Of a stretch of DNA of 64,000 nt, positions 20,523 to 29,897 are shown in pieces. The DNA is taken from assembly GCF_022513635.1 (NCBI RefSeq), contig NZ_JAKWBL010000003.1, positions 310,001 through 374,000 on the forward strand, written 5' to 3'. Below the pieces are notes generated by a model, which was not told the DNA's origin, did not search any database, and saw only the letters and a program-made list of their open reading frames with translations. The DNA comes from Paraniabella ginsengisoli (lineage in GTDB: Bacteria; Bacteroidota; Bacteroidia; Chitinophagales; Chitinophagaceae). Made by a program: the position numbers and the translations under genes. Each line of letters begins with the position of its first letter. Within the stretch, counting starts at the first letter, position 1.

Positions 20523-21316
20523 TGTTTTACATCCTCTTTTTCTTGTTTCCTTTCTTTATACAAAAAGCTTACCGATAATGCAAGCAACTTTTTAAGCTCG
20601 TTAATATGTGGAATGTTAGCAATACCCGTCCATTCATCCATAAAAGTTTTTTTGAATTCGATTGAAAAGACTGCGCCTTGTGCTCCATAGTTCTCTATCA
20701 CCCATTGCGCGAATCCGCCTCCTTTAAATATTATATTTTGCCGTGCATCAATTGCGTGATCAAGAATTTTTTCTTTAGATAAAAATTCGGCGAAACGATC
20801 GCAAGTATTTTTCCATTTAGTTTTATTGTAAGCTGTACCTAAATTAATCTCGGGATGAGTATCAACTGGTGCTTCCTCAAAACTGTTATCGCGTTTATGA
20901 TTGTAAGAGTGAACATCCAAAATAAAGAAATAACCATGTGCAGTTATCGCCTCTTCGATAAGATGAGCAATAGCGCTATAAAAAATATCGTACTTTTTAT
21001 GAAGTTCCTGTACACTTGAGTCTGGAAGATTTTTCCATACGTTGAGGCCCCATGCATCTTCTGGCTTCTTATAAATGGACTTATCTTTTGCTCTGTTCAG
21101 GTCCAGTTGAAAACGTGATGAATGAACAATTACTGTAGTAACCGGCAGATCTGAAATCATATAACCAGTGTAAGGATCTTCTTCACGCGCACAGGCTTGC
21201 TCGTCCAGCAAAAGATAATCCCTCAGCGAATCTTCAATGCCATGCCCATCGTGAAGCGCAAAAACGATAATGGGAGTATTTCTGTTTGTTATGGTAAAAA
21301 AATTATCGGCGGTCAT
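20519..21316 (-). CDS. N-formylglutamate amidohydrolase family protein
   Basis: A 265-residue member of the FGase family, zinc enzymes that release formate from N-formyl-glutamate or split related N-acyl amino acids. Family motifs are FALHDGHGIEDS near the N-terminus, HSSRFQLDLNRAKD and LDVHSYNHKRD, supplying the His/Asp/Glu zinc ligands and the substrate Arg. No histidine-degradation genes are nearby, so the classical hut role is unlikely. It is the first gene of the operon and overlaps the MATCAP-like gene by ATGA. Intact. Confidence 0.85.
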   Translation of the reverse strand: MTADNFFTITNRNTPIIVFALHDGHGIEDSLRDYLLLDEQACAREEDPYTGYMISDLPVTTVIVHSSRFQLDLNRAKDKSIYKKPEDAWGLNVWKNLPDSSVQELHKKYDIFYSAIAHLIEEAITAHGYFFILDVHSYNHKRDNSFEEAPVDTHPEINLGTAYNKTKWKNTCDRFAEFLSKEKILDHAIDARQNIIFKGGGFAQWVIENYGAQGAVFSIEFKKTFMDEWTGIANIPHINELKKLLALSVSFLYKERKQEKEDVKQ

Positions 21317-21404
21317 AACCTCTTTAAAGACAAAAAGTAAGCCACAATAATTTTAAGATAGTGGAGAAAATTATTCTGAAGAAAAATGTAAGGCCATAGA
21401 TAAT

Positions 21405-22052
21405 CTACTGCTTAACTATTCTCTGAAACCATAAGCACGCCTGCTGAAGACCGCATTCTCTGCACTTGGGATTACGAGCAATACATATATACCGGCCATG
21501 TAATATCAACCAATGATGTGCTTTATGAATCAAAGAAGCATCCATATTTTTTACGAGTTCCTTTTCTACCGCAAGCGGAGTAGAGGCTTTTGGCGAAACA
21601 AGGCCAATACGTTTACTGACGCGGAATACATGTGTATCAACGGCCATGTTGGGTTGTTTTTCCACAACCGAAGTAATAACATTGGCTGTTTTGCGCCCTA
21701 CTCCCGGCAGTGTTATCAATTCGTTAACCGTCATAGGTATTTCACCATTAAAATCATTAAGCACCTTTTGAGCCATCCCTACCAAATGTTTGCTTTTATT
21801 ATTAGGGTAGGAAATACTTTTTATTAGTGGGAAAACGTTTTCCGCGGTAGCCTGACTGAGGCTTTCAATATCCGGATATTTTTCAAAAATGAAAGGAGTG
21901 GTCATATTTACCCTCTTGTCTGTACACTGTGCGGATAATATAACTGCAACTAATAATTGATATGGGTTATCATATACCAATTCGGTTTCCGGCTCAGGCA
22001 TATGAACCGAAAAATAATCTATTACAAATTGGTAGCGTTCCTTTTTTGTCAT
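21405..22052 (-). CDS. nth: Endonuclease III (DNA glycosylase/AP lyase)
   Basis: Removes oxidised pyrimidines and cuts the abasic site in base-excision repair. The helix-hairpin-helix LPGVGRKTANVI (about residues 113-124) contains the catalytic Lys, followed by VDTHVFRVSKRIG with the catalytic Asp. The C-terminus carries the [4Fe-4S] ligands C-x6-C-x2-C-x5-C (CIARNPKCRECGLQQAC). At 215 residues it is the normal length and intact. It stands about 90 bases upstream of the amidohydrolase gene on the same strand. Confidence 0.96.
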   Translation of the reverse strand: MTKKERYQFVIDYFSVHMPEPETELVYDNPYQLLVAVILSAQCTDKRVNMTTPFIFEKYPDIESLSQATAENVFPLIKSISYPNNKSKHLVGMAQKVLNDFNGEIPMTVNELITLPGVGRKTANVITSVVEKQPNMAVDTHVFRVSKRIGLVSPKASTPLAVEKELVKNMDASLIHKAHHWLILHGRYICIARNPKCRECGLQQACLWFQRIVKQ

Positions 22053-22159
22053 CTATAAAACTAAAATCTTAATTGTTAAAAAACATATCAATAGTAAGAA
22101 TTTGCAACCCTAAAATAGCAGGCAACATCATAACATTAAAACACACAAGATTAATTTTT

Positions 22160-22489
22160 ATGAAGAAATTTCTTATCCTCCTATTTTTCGCTTCTACTTT
22201 TAGCCTTCTCATGTCGTGTTCTCCCACGAAATTTGCTTTCAATTCTAACGAAGCAAAAATTGGGATGAGTAAATCTGACGTAATAGACCGATTTGGTAAA
22301 CCGTATAAAAAAGAATTTTTTACAGATGCAAACGGGGCCACATTAGAGCGTTTACAATACGCAAGATTTGTTTTAGGAAATTTGTACGAAGTCTATTTTC
22401 TTGAATTCGATAATGATAAACTCATTTCGATGTATTCGCCACCTTACGGAGCCTTGTATCAAAGATCATCTATAGAGCCGACGCCTTAA
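22160..22489 (+). CDS. Small lipoprotein with SmpA/OmlA-like domain
   Basis: A 109-residue lipoprotein starting MKKFLILLFFASTFSLLMSC, with the lipobox Cys at residue 20. The mature part has IGMSKSDVIDRFGKPYKKEF, the typical opening of BamE/SmpA-like domains (G-M-S-K-x-DV----G-P). BamE itself is an outer-membrane assembly lipoprotein; whether this one has that job is not known. The start at 22160 is chosen over 22073 because only it gives a signal peptide. Its last 20 bases overlap the end of manA on the other strand. Confidence 0.7.
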   Translation: MKKFLILLFFASTFSLLMSCSPTKFAFNSNEAKIGMSKSDVIDRFGKPYKKEFFTDANGATLERLQYARFVLGNLYEVYFLEFDNDKLISMYSPPYGALYQRSSIEPTP

Positions 22490-23673
22490 ATAACCACGAA
22501 TCTTCCATGGCCTTTACTATTACTGTCGCGCCCGCAAAAGCTGCAGCAGTAATATTGGGCTTTTGTAAAACAACTTTGATCTTTTTAGACTGTAAAGTCA
22601 CCTTTCCTTCCATTAGCAAAAAAGGTCCGCTGTAGCTATATCCAGCTCGATCGATTCTCCTTTTTTTAATTGATAAGAACTTAGCGAGAAATCTTTTACA
22701 GGCGCTTTGTATAGCTGATTGGCTTTGCTCTTCGATGGCTTGATGATTTTAGGATGTGTGGCTTCGCATTTAGTATGTTTTAGCAATTCTACGGAGTCGA
22801 TATGTTTAGTGGTAAGTCCCCGCGCAATACATTATCGCTGCTTGCCATTATTTCTACATTTTGGCCTTCCAGATAAGCATGAGGCACACCAGCATCCTGG
22901 AAAATCGCTTCACCTTTTTTTAAATACACCAAATTGAAGAAGTAAACAGAAAATATACCCCGGTCAATAACGCCTGGCTGACTAAACGTAAGCGCTGCGC
23001 GGGCAGCCCAAAAATCCTCATCACTCTTGCTCAACTTATTGTTTTGATATAATGGAATAATACGAGCAAGCAGAGGTTGCAATAACTCATTCACTTCTTC
23101 CTGCGACATTTCCATCGCTAATTTATATAACCCGGCATACCCTTTCTTCTTAAAAATAGTTTTGAATATTTTAAGCTCTTTTACTTTATCCAACACGGAC
23201 AACAACTCATCCTCCGGTTTAAATCCATGCAGTAAATAAAACGCTCCCATGGCCACCGCTAATTCTGGTTTATGATTCGCGTCCTTATAGTTTCTATTAG
23301 GTGCGCTAAGCGGCACACCTGCTTTATTTTCATTCTCAAAATCGATTGCAGCCTGCGCCTTTGAAGGATGAACTTGTATCGACAGCATATCTTTTACATC
23401 TAACACCTTTAGCAGATAAGGCATATTACCAAATGCTTTTAAAACCTTTGCTCCCAAGGCATCAGAATAGTTAGCCGATATATAATCTCTTAATAGCACC
23501 ATTTCACCATTTGCGAGCGTTAACTTACAATCTGCCTGGGGATGAACGCCCAGCCAATATTCAGCATACGGCTGCATATTAGGATTTTCTATTTGTAATA
23601 AAGACGGAATGTAGGAGGTGCCACCCCAGTCATAATGTTTAATACTTCCACTTAAAGGCGCTAACAGTTGCAT
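22470..23673 (-). CDS. manA: Mannose-6-phosphate isomerase, class I (two frameshifts)
   Basis: Interconverts mannose 6-phosphate and fructose 6-phosphate with a zinc ion. It starts MQLLAPLSGSIKHYDWGGT; YAEYWLGVHPQADCKL and the zinc-site LSIQVHPSKAQAAIDFE follow (Q-x-H), then ANHKPELAVAMGAF (H-KPE) and GVPHAYLEG. Breaks near 22800 (just after MASSDNVLRG) and near 22640 separate the C-terminal beta domain (HIDSVELLKH, FLLMEGKVTLQ, ATVIVKAMEDSWLFKA). Stop is TAG at 22470. Repaired length is about 400 residues. It converges with, and slightly overlaps, the lipoprotein gene. Confidence 0.92.
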
Positions 23674-23710
23674 ATTGTTTTTTATAGTAAATTCAAGATA
23701 AAGATAAGTA

Positions 23711-24065
23711 ATGGCTGATCATAATGAACTTGGAAAAAACGGAGAATTATTAGCTACAGGCTTTCTCGAAACCAGAGGCTACACTATTATTTGCAGAAAC
23801 TGGCGCCATGCACATTACGAAATAGACATTATTGCTACCAAAGGTAAAAAATTACATTTCATTGAAGTAAAAACGCGAAGCTCTTCATTTTACGGACATC
23901 CAGAAGAAAGCGTTACCCGAAAAAATTCAGATATCTTAAAAATGCTGCTGATGAATATCTGTTTCTAAATCCGGGGTATAAGTGGATACAGTATGACATC
24001 GTTTCTATAACTTTTCAAAAAGGAAAAGAGCCTGCATTTTTTTGTTGGAAGATGTGTTTATGTAA
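23711..24065 (+). CDS. YraN/UPF0102 family endonuclease-like protein (two frameshifts)
   Basis: A small protein of the YraN family, with a restriction-endonuclease-like fold and predicted nuclease role. It begins MADHNELGKNGELLATGFLE; the catalytic-type residues are the Glu of GELLA, the Asp of EIDIIA and EVK of LHFIEVKTRSS. Breaks near 23922 (A-run) and near 24040 (T-run) are each mended by one base, giving NPGYKWIQYDIVSI and a C-terminus AFFLLEDVFM with stop TAA at 24063. Repaired length is about 118 residues, as expected. The start lies 37 bases from the divergent manA start. Confidence 0.88.
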
Positions 24066-24110
24066 GTTGATCTATTTACAGGTATCAATCATCAAAGCAA
24101 TGATTCTTTT

Positions 24111-24150
24111 CAACTTATCAATATATCAACCTTCCAACATATCAACTTTC
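24111..24150. repeat. Quasi-periodic ATATCAACTT-type intergenic repeat
   Basis: Successive variants of the word CAACTTATCA, ATATCAACCT, TCCAACATATC and AACTTTC. Same style as the repeats at 61, 27000, 27935, 35160, 41935 and 56275, with a different word in each. Confidence 0.5.
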
Positions 24151-24206
24151 ATCGTTAATTTTATGTAGGTTTGTTGCTTTCAGCAACCTAATTAATTTTT
24201 TAAAAC

Positions 24207-24874
24207 ATGTACATGAAATTATTAAGTTTAACTATTGTTATTGCCACCCTGTCTTTTATTGGCTGTAAAGACGGAGCAGACACTTCTTCAAAACCATTTT
24301 GCAGTGATACAACCTGCCTTAAAGAACCTATGAAGTTTGAAGCCAAAGCATCTGGCAACCCGTTTGTAAGAATCAGTTTTAAAGACTGTCAGATAGATTC
24401 CATCCATTGGGAGAAAGGCGGTATGGGTCAAATTAAAGACATCATTTTTGCAGAATTCATTGACAAACCGGTTAAGCCTTCAAAACAATTTCTTAGTTGC
24501 GAAATTATTGATAGCAAATACGCGTGGATAAAATTCAATGATTGTGCCACGGGCGCGGATATTTGTTGCACCTGCCTTTTGATAAAGATGGAGCTACGAG
24601 AAAATTTACCAGCGCCATCAACAACTTTGATCCTAAGTTTAAAATTGAAGAAGGTTTGGCAGCTTATTATGACAATACTTTTATTTATGTTGAAGATATG
24701 AAAACCGGTGAGGTGGCTAAGCAATTGCTTACCGACAAAGGTGTTACTGATATTGATTACGACAATGTTCACAGTCTGATCGATTCGGTTAACATTACCA
24801 AAAGCAATATTTACGCTAAATTAAAAGCAGACAAAAAAGAAATCGAACATAACAATCCCCTTACTTTTAAATAA
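24207..24874 (+). CDS. Lipoprotein of unknown function (one frameshift)
   Basis: Starts MYMKLLSLTIVIATLSFIGC with a lipobox Cys (residue 20 from 24207; MKLL two codons later is equally possible). The mature protein has two early Cys (FCSDTTCLKEP), VRISFKDCQIDSIHWEKG and WIKFNDCATGRGYLLHLPFD. A single-base break near 24550 splits it; beyond it the chain runs through INNFDPKFKIEEGLAAYYD to NNPLTFK. Total about 222 residues. I recognise no named family. It is probably anchored in the outer membrane. Confidence 0.7.
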
Positions 24875-24906
24875 CCTCGTTAAAATAGCTTGATGTTTTT
24901 GAAAAT

Positions 24907-25044
24907 AAACCACATAGAAACATATTTTTTTGATAGGACAGGAAACATAAAAACACATAACGTTTATTTGCCTGAGGCTTATGCTCCGCCTTTGGCGGAG
25001 TCTATGCAACCTCAAAAGAATTATGCTATGAGCCTATGTGGTTT
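24907..25044. repeat. Dispersed ~140-bp palindromic repeat, copy 2
   Basis: Bounded by an 11-base inverted pair AAACCACATAG / CTATGTGGTTT, with a perfect inner hairpin CTCCGCC-TTT-GGCGGAG (24984-25000), AACATAAAAACACATAA on the left and CCTCAAAAG on the right. It corresponds segment by segment to 6429-6578. It fills the gap between the lipoprotein and xerD genes and has no coding potential. Confidence 0.75.
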
Positions 25045-25077
25045 AAATGGAATTTATTTTGACACGACTATCAACTC

Positions 25078-25980
25078 ATGTGGGAACCGTATAAAAAAGG
25101 ATTCAAAGCTTATCTTCAATTAGAAAAATCGCTTTCAGAAAACTCAACAGAAGCATACCTGCGCGATCTGGATAAGCTTACTCAATTTATTGAAATAAAA
25201 AATCTGCAAAAAAATCCTGCAACAATCACGTTGCAGGATTTGCAGTTTTTTATACAGTGGATTGGTGACCTTGAAATGAATGCTACATCTCAGGCACGTA
25301 TCATTTCAGGCATCCGCGCTTTTTACAAATACTGTCTTATTGAAGATATAGTCGTTGAAGATCCAACCCTGCTTCTCGAAGCACCCAAAACAAAACGTGC
25401 GCTGCCTGATGTATTGAGCTTTGCGGAAATTGATCATATCATTGCTCAGATCGATTTAAGCAAACCAGAAGGCACGCGCAATAAAGCCATAATTGAAACC
25501 TTGTACAGCTGTGGCTTACGCGTAAGCGAAGCAGTAAATCTGCGTATTTCTCAATTATACCTTGACGTTGGTTTTATAAGAGTGATTGGGAAAGGCGATA
25601 AAGAAAGACTTGTGCCTATTGGCGCTCCGGCTATAAAATATATCAATATATATCGACAAAATATTCGTAATCAAATTAAGGTTAAACCCGGTAATGAGGA
25701 CATCTTGTTTCTTAACAAACGAGGCCAGAAGCTTACGAGGGTCATGATCTTTTTAATAATTAAAGACCTTGTTCAAAAAGCAGGTATTGAAAAAACCGTT
25801 TCCCCACACACTTTCAGGCACTCTTTTGCTACGCATTTAATTGAAGGTGGTGCCAACCTTCGGGCTGTACAGGAAATGTTGGGGCACGAAAGTATTACCA
25901 CCACCGAGATTTACACGCACCTTAACAAAGAATTTTTACGAAAAACACTGGAACAGTTTCATCCATCCTTTCACGGATAA
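25078..25980 (+). CDS. xerD: Site-specific tyrosine recombinase XerC/XerD
   Basis: Resolves chromosome dimers at dif with FtsK. The N-terminal SAM-like core-binding domain (about residues 1-90) starts MWEPYKKGFKAYLQLEKSLS; the catalytic domain has the Arg of YSCGLRVSEAVNL, the Lys of GKGDKERLVPIG, HTFRHSFATHLIEGG (H-x-x-R), LGHESITTTEIYTHL with the second His and the nucleophilic Tyr. At 300 residues it is the usual length and intact. Sequence alone does not settle XerC versus XerD; the context (a lone chromosomal gene in Bacteroidota) favours the XerD-type label. No dif-like site was recognised nearby. Confidence 0.93.
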   Translation: MWEPYKKGFKAYLQLEKSLSENSTEAYLRDLDKLTQFIEIKNLQKNPATITLQDLQFFIQWIGDLEMNATSQARIISGIRAFYKYCLIEDIVVEDPTLLLEAPKTKRALPDVLSFAEIDHIIAQIDLSKPEGTRNKAIIETLYSCGLRVSEAVNLRISQLYLDVGFIRVIGKGDKERLVPIGAPAIKYINIYRQNIRNQIKVKPGNEDILFLNKRGQKLTRVMIFLIIKDLVQKAGIEKTVSPHTFRHSFATHLIEGGANLRAVQEMLGHESITTTEIYTHLNKEFLRKTLEQFHPSFHG

Positions 25981-26100
25981 GCATAAACTTTATAATCGAT
26001 TGCGTGTTACTATCCCTGCGCACCACACAAGGCTATTGCTTTGGTAGTGGCTGTCGTTTATATTCATTAACTTTAATATCAAACAAAAAACATTTCAACA

Positions 26101-26931
26101 ATGAAGAAAATTGCCTTATCGATTGCATTACTATGCGCTGTATATATCTCTAACGCACAAGTAAAACTACCTGCACCAAGTCCGGCTCAAACAGTAAAAC
26201 AAGAATTTGGCTTATCAAACATCGAACTTTCTTATAGTCGCCCTGCTATGAAAGGCCGCAAAATATTTGGAGATCTTGTTCCTTTCGATAAAGTTTGGAG
26301 AACCGGAGCCAATGGAGCTACTACTTTAACTTTTGGTGATGAAGTAATTATTGGTGACAAAAAAATTCCAGCTGGAAAGTATGGCCTTTTAAGTATTCCA
26401 GGCGCCGATTCATGGACATTAATTATTACAAAACAAACAGATGTTACAAGCCCCGCCGCATACAAACCGGAAGAAGATGTTGTAAGGGTTAATGTAAAAC
26501 CTATGGAGCTTCCATTTAATCTTGAAAACTTTTCTATTTCTTTTGAAAATATAACAGCTGAAACATGTGAGCTAACTATAATTTGGGATAACACATTAGT
26601 AAGCCTGCCTATTAAAACTGATATCGATGCAAAAGTGATGGCGTCTATTGAAGCGTCGATGAAATCAGACAAACCCGCCTATTTTCAGGCCGCGTCGTAT
26701 TACCTTGAAAGCGGTAAGGATCTAAACAAGGCAGTTGAATGGTTTGCTAAGGCAGCAGAAGCACAGCCTGATGCATTCTGGATTAAATATCAGCAGGCAA
26801 GAGCTTTAGCTAAGGCTGGCAAAAAATCAGAAGCAAAGCAGGCCGCTTTGCAATCAAAAGAATTGGCATCAACCGCTAAAAATCAGGATTATGTAACTTT
26901 AAATGATAAGTTAATCAAAAGCCTAAACTAA
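26101..26931 (+). CDS. DUF2911 secreted protein with C-terminal TPR-like region
   Basis: A 276-residue exported protein. Signal peptide MKKIALSIALLCAVYISNAQ is followed by the DUF2911 domain: SNIELSYSRPAMKGRKIFG, VPFDKVWRTGANGATTLTF and KIPAGKYGLLSIPG are its diagnostic blocks, with a later WDNTLVSLPI. From about residue 195, repeated helices (YFQAASYYLESGKDLNKAVEW, AKAGKKSEAKQAALQSKEL) look like TPR units. DUF2911 proteins are frequent in Bacteroidota; their function is unknown and a periplasmic location is inferred from the signal. Confidence 0.9.
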   Translation: MKKIALSIALLCAVYISNAQVKLPAPSPAQTVKQEFGLSNIELSYSRPAMKGRKIFGDLVPFDKVWRTGANGATTLTFGDEVIIGDKKIPAGKYGLLSIPGADSWTLIITKQTDVTSPAAYKPEEDVVRVNVKPMELPFNLENFSISFENITAETCELTIIWDNTLVSLPIKTDIDAKVMASIEASMKSDKPAYFQAASYYLESGKDLNKAVEWFAKAAEAQPDAFWIKYQQARALAKAGKKSEAKQAALQSKELASTAKNQDYVTLNDKLIKSLN

Positions 26932-26998
26932 ACCCCTTAGCCTAAATAAACAATTGGTGGCATTAAATATGCTTAGAATGTTGGATAAAGTATACTAA

Positions 26999-27027
26999 TT
27001 TCTAAGTTTTAAATTCTAAGTTTTAAA
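26999..27027. repeat. Quasi-periodic TTCTAAGTTTTAAA intergenic repeat
   Basis: The 14-base word TTCTAAGTTTTAAA occurs twice in tandem just before the DUF6263 gene. Part of the class of word-like intergenic repeats in this window. Confidence 0.6.
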
Positions 27028-27037
27028 AAATCAATGA

Positions 27038-27925
27038 ATGAAAAAGCACATGAAGTCGCTGATGATAAGCGCAACCATACTTTTTACAACATCCGTAGCA
27101 TTCGGGCAAAAGACTTATTCACTTGCCTTTAAGCCCGAAAATGGTAGCAAATACGATGTTGTTAGTAGCGTAAAATCTAAAGTTGCTCAAAATGTAATGG
27201 GTCAGGATATGAATATCAATATGAATTATGACATAAATATGTCCTATGATATTCTTAATGAAGGCGCTAATAAAAAACTACAGATGACTTATGATCAATT
27301 AAAAATGGACATGGATGTAATGGGTCAGAAAGTCACTATGAACAGCGATGATGCCGACACTTCAAATGATGTGAACAAGGGTTTCAGAGCTTTAAAAGGC
27401 CAAACGATTAGCGTCACATTAAACCCCCAGGGACAGGTAGTAAAAGTAGATGGTACGGAGGAAATTCTGGAAAAAGTGGGTGGCAATGAAATGCAAAAAC
27501 AAACTATGGAAGGCGTTTTAGGTGAAGATGCGCTAAAAAACATGCTTAATCAGGCTTTTGGATTTTACCCTAAAAAACCGGTAAAGGTTGGCGAGAGCTG
27601 GACAGATAGCATAACTATAAAATCGCCATACACCATAACTTCTACGAACACTTACACTTTAACGAAAGTGGAGGGCAAGAAAGCTTTTATCAATACTGTA
27701 AGTACGCTAAAAACCGCACCCGGTTCAAAAATTTCGAGCAATGGAATGGAGATGACACTGGATTTATCGGGTGATATGTCTGGAACTTCAGAAATCGATA
27801 TAGAAACAGGAATGCCGATGGTGTCGAATGCCAGACAAAATTTAAAAGGCAATATTGAAGTACAGGGACAAAAAGTTCCTATGGCCATGAATATGGATAT
27901 AAATATGACTACTCAGAAGAAGTAA
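27038..27925 (+). CDS. DUF6263 secreted protein
   Basis: A 295-residue exported protein. The start MKKHMKSLMISATILFTTSV leads to a signal peptide ending VAFGQ. The rest matches the DUF6263 pattern: YSLAFKPENGSKYDVVSSVK, many Met/Asn-rich beta strands, KGFRALKGQTISVTLNPQGQVVKVDG, and NQAFGFYPKKPVKVGESWTDS, ending with KVPMAMNMDINMTTQKK. Function is unknown. It follows the DUF2911 gene by about 105 bases on the same strand. Confidence 0.85.
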   Translation: MKKHMKSLMISATILFTTSVAFGQKTYSLAFKPENGSKYDVVSSVKSKVAQNVMGQDMNINMNYDINMSYDILNEGANKKLQMTYDQLKMDMDVMGQKVTMNSDDADTSNDVNKGFRALKGQTISVTLNPQGQVVKVDGTEEILEKVGGNEMQKQTMEGVLGEDALKNMLNQAFGFYPKKPVKVGESWTDSITIKSPYTITSTNTYTLTKVEGKKAFINTVSTLKTAPGSKISSNGMEMTLDLSGDMSGTSEIDIETGMPMVSNARQNLKGNIEVQGQKVPMAMNMDINMTTQKK

Positions 27926-27934
27926 AGAAATTTA

Positions 27935-27965
27935 GTGAATGGTGGATGGTCAATAGTGAATGGTC
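27935..27965. repeat. Quasi-periodic GTGAATGGT intergenic repeat
   Basis: Variants of the word AGTGAATGGT and GGATGGTCAAT follow one another between the DUF6263 stop and the terminator. Same class as the repeats listed at 61 and 41935. Confidence 0.5.
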
Positions 27966-27966
27966 A

Positions 27967-28000
27967 AAAAACAGGCGCCGTATTCGACGCCTGTTTTTTT
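27967..28000 (+). terminator. Rho-independent terminator after the DUF6263 gene
   Basis: Eleven-base stem AAAAACAGGCG / CGCCTGTTTTT with a ten-base loop and a T-run. It ends the plus-strand DUF6263 transcript and may also protect the converging accC transcript. Confidence 0.85.
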
Positions 28001-28073
28001 GTTCATTAATGATCGGAACGATAAACCGAGCGTGGCAAATACGATGATAGTAGTGCCAACGCTGGTTCAATAA

Positions 28074-29414
28074 TTATTTCTTCAATTGAAAAGTCTCTAA
28101 AAACTTAGTGTTGAAATCTCCTTTGATAAAACTCTCATCTTTCATCAGCTGAAGATGAAACGGTATTGTTGTTTTAACGCCTTCAATTACATACTCGCTT
28201 AAAGCCCTGTACATGGTATCTATAGCTTCTTTCCTGGTACGCGCAATGGTGATGAGCTTACCAATCATCGAATCATAATAAGGTGATATTGTATAGCCTG
28301 CATAAACATGGCTGTCGACTCTCACACCATGGCCGCCGGGTACATGTAGCGTTGTAATTTTTCCGGGTGAAGGACGGAAGTCATTGAATGGATCTTCGGC
28401 ATTAATACGGCATTCGATGCTATGCATGTGTGGGAAATAATCATCGCCTGATATTTTTTCACCCATGGCAATTTTGATCTGTTCTTTGATCAGATCAAAG
28501 TTGATCACTTCTTCTGTAACACAGTGCTCTACCTGAATACGGGTATTCATTTCCATGAAATAAAAGTTGCGGTGCTTGTCCACCAAAAACTCGACGGTGC
28601 CCACACTTTCATACCCGATAGCTGCAGCTGCTTTCTTTGCGGCTTCGCCCATTGCATGGCGTAGTTCATCTGTCATAAAAGGTGATGGTGATTCTTCCAC
28701 CAGCTTTTGATGCCGTCTTTGAATAGAGCAGTCGCGCTCGCTCATGTGGCAAACATTTCCGAACTGATCACCTGCTACCTGTATTTCAATATGCCGTGGT
28801 TCTTCCACAAATTTTTCCATGTAAATGCCATCGTTCTTAAACGAGGCAGCTGCTTCCATCTTAGCCGTGTCGTATGCTTTTTCGATTTCAGATTCGTCCC
28901 AAACAATACGCATGCCTTTACCGCCACCGCCAGCTGTAGCTTTGAGTATAACAGGATAACCTATTTCTTTTGCCAATCCTTTTGCTTCTTCTACACTTTC
29001 CAATAAACTTTCGCCACCTGGAACTACTGGAACACCGGCTTTGACCATCGTTTCCTTAGCAGTAATCTTATCGCCCATTTTGTTGATCATGTCAGCAGTG
29101 GGACCAATAAATTTCACTCCGCTATCATTACAAATACTGGCAAACTTTGCATTTTCTGCTAAAAAGCCATAACCAGGATGAACCGCATCTGAATTGGTAA
29201 TTTCCATTGCGGCCATAATATTAGGAATGTTAAGATACGACTCGGAACTTGCCGGACGACCGATACATACAGCCTCATCAGCAAACTTTACATGAAGACT
29301 TTCACTATCTGCGGTAGAGTAAACGGCAACAGTTTTAATACCCATTTCTCTACAGGTTCTTATAACACGTAATGCGATCTCTCCTCTATTGGCTATTAAT
29401 ATTTTTTTAAACAT
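28074..29414 (-). CDS. accC: Acetyl-CoA carboxylase, biotin carboxylase subunit
   Basis: Carboxylates the biotin on AccB using ATP and bicarbonate, the first half of malonyl-CoA synthesis. The chain starts [20 protein letters not shown] (29414); the ATP-grasp part has [15 protein letters not shown] (about residues 159-173), [23 protein letters not shown], the catalytic [15 protein letters not shown] and [11 protein letters not shown]. At 446 residues it is normal and intact. The longer in-frame start upstream would add a non-family N-terminus. It lies downstream of accB, but a four-helix-bundle gene has been inserted between them. Confidence 0.96.
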   Translation of the reverse strand: MFKKILIANRGEIALRVIRTCREMGIKTVAVYSTADSESLHVKFADEAVCIGRPASSESYLNIPNIMAAMEITNSDAVHPGYGFLAENAKFASICNDSGVKFIGPTADMINKMGDKITAKETMVKAGVPVVPGGESLLESVEEAKGLAKEIGYPVILKATAGGGGKGMRIVWDESEIEKAYDTAKMEAAASFKNDGIYMEKFVEEPRHIEIQVAGDQFGNVCHMSERDCSIQRRHQKLVEESPSPFMTDELRHAMGEAAKKAAAAIGYESVGTVEFLVDKHRNFYFMEMNTRIQVEHCVTEEVINFDLIKEQIKIAMGEKISGDDYFPHMHSIECRINAEDPFNDFRPSPGKITTLHVPGGHGVRVDSHVYAGYTISPYYDSMIGKLITIARTRKEAIDTMYRALSEYVIEGVKTTIPFHLQLMKDESFIKGDFNTKFLETFQLKK

Positions 29415-29439
29415 GGTTTTAATACAATGTGATAATATG

Positions 29440-29461
29440 CCAATTAGCCGATTAGCCAATT
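29440..29461. repeat. Left flank of the four-helix-bundle cassette (inverted repeat)
   Basis: Reverse complement agrees at 20 of 22 positions with 29898-29919 (AATTGGCTAAT then GGCTAATTGG). The two copies bracket the small gene 29476-29868 and lie inside the accB-accC intergenic spaces. Confidence 0.8.
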
Positions 29462-29475
29462 AGCAAAAAGAATTT

Positions 29476-29868
29476 CTATATACTAAAGAAACTAAAAAAA
29501 TAACTTAGAGGGTTATTTCGTTTTGAAGTTGATATAATTTTGGTTAACACCTTATTTAGCTCTTCCTGCTTTTGAAGCAACAAACTGCAATCAGGATAAT
29601 CGTTTGCATAATTACAGAGCAATAACCAATACTGAGTTTCATCACTCTCCTTTGCTGCTATTTTCATCTTGTGTATAAAGTCTGCTTTGCTTTCACTATT
29701 CTGAGCTTCAAACGCGTTTGCGCCAATTGAAGTACCCGATCGCAACAATTGCTTACTTACAACAAACCTCTTTTTAAAGTCCAGCTGTTCACAATAATCA
29801 ATCACCATTAGTGAAAAATCAAAAGACAATTTCAGAACTGGGTTTTTTTCTATTATTTCCCTTTTCAT
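29476..29868 (-). CDS. Four-helix-bundle protein, 23S rRNA intervening-sequence family
   Basis: A 130-residue all-helical protein beginning MKREIIEKNPVLKLSFDFSL. The family signature SKQLLRSGTSIGANAFEAQN (about residues 41-60) followed by KADFIHKMKIAAKESDETQYWL identifies it as the four-helix-bundle/IVP type, first seen encoded inside 23S rRNA intervening sequences. Biochemical role unknown; several members occur as stand-alone genes in Bacteroidota. It sits between accB and accC in the same orientation and is flanked by near-identical 22-base inverted repeats, suggesting a moving cassette. Start 29868 is chosen because upstream residues are repeat sequence. Confidence 0.88.
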   Translation of the reverse strand: MKREIIEKNPVLKLSFDFSLMVIDYCEQLDFKKRFVVSKQLLRSGTSIGANAFEAQNSESKADFIHKMKIAAKESDETQYWLLLCNYANDYPDCSLLLQKQEELNKVLTKIISTSKRNNPLSYFFSFFSI

Positions 29869-29897
29869 ATTTCTGAATATTATTGTGTAACTGACCA

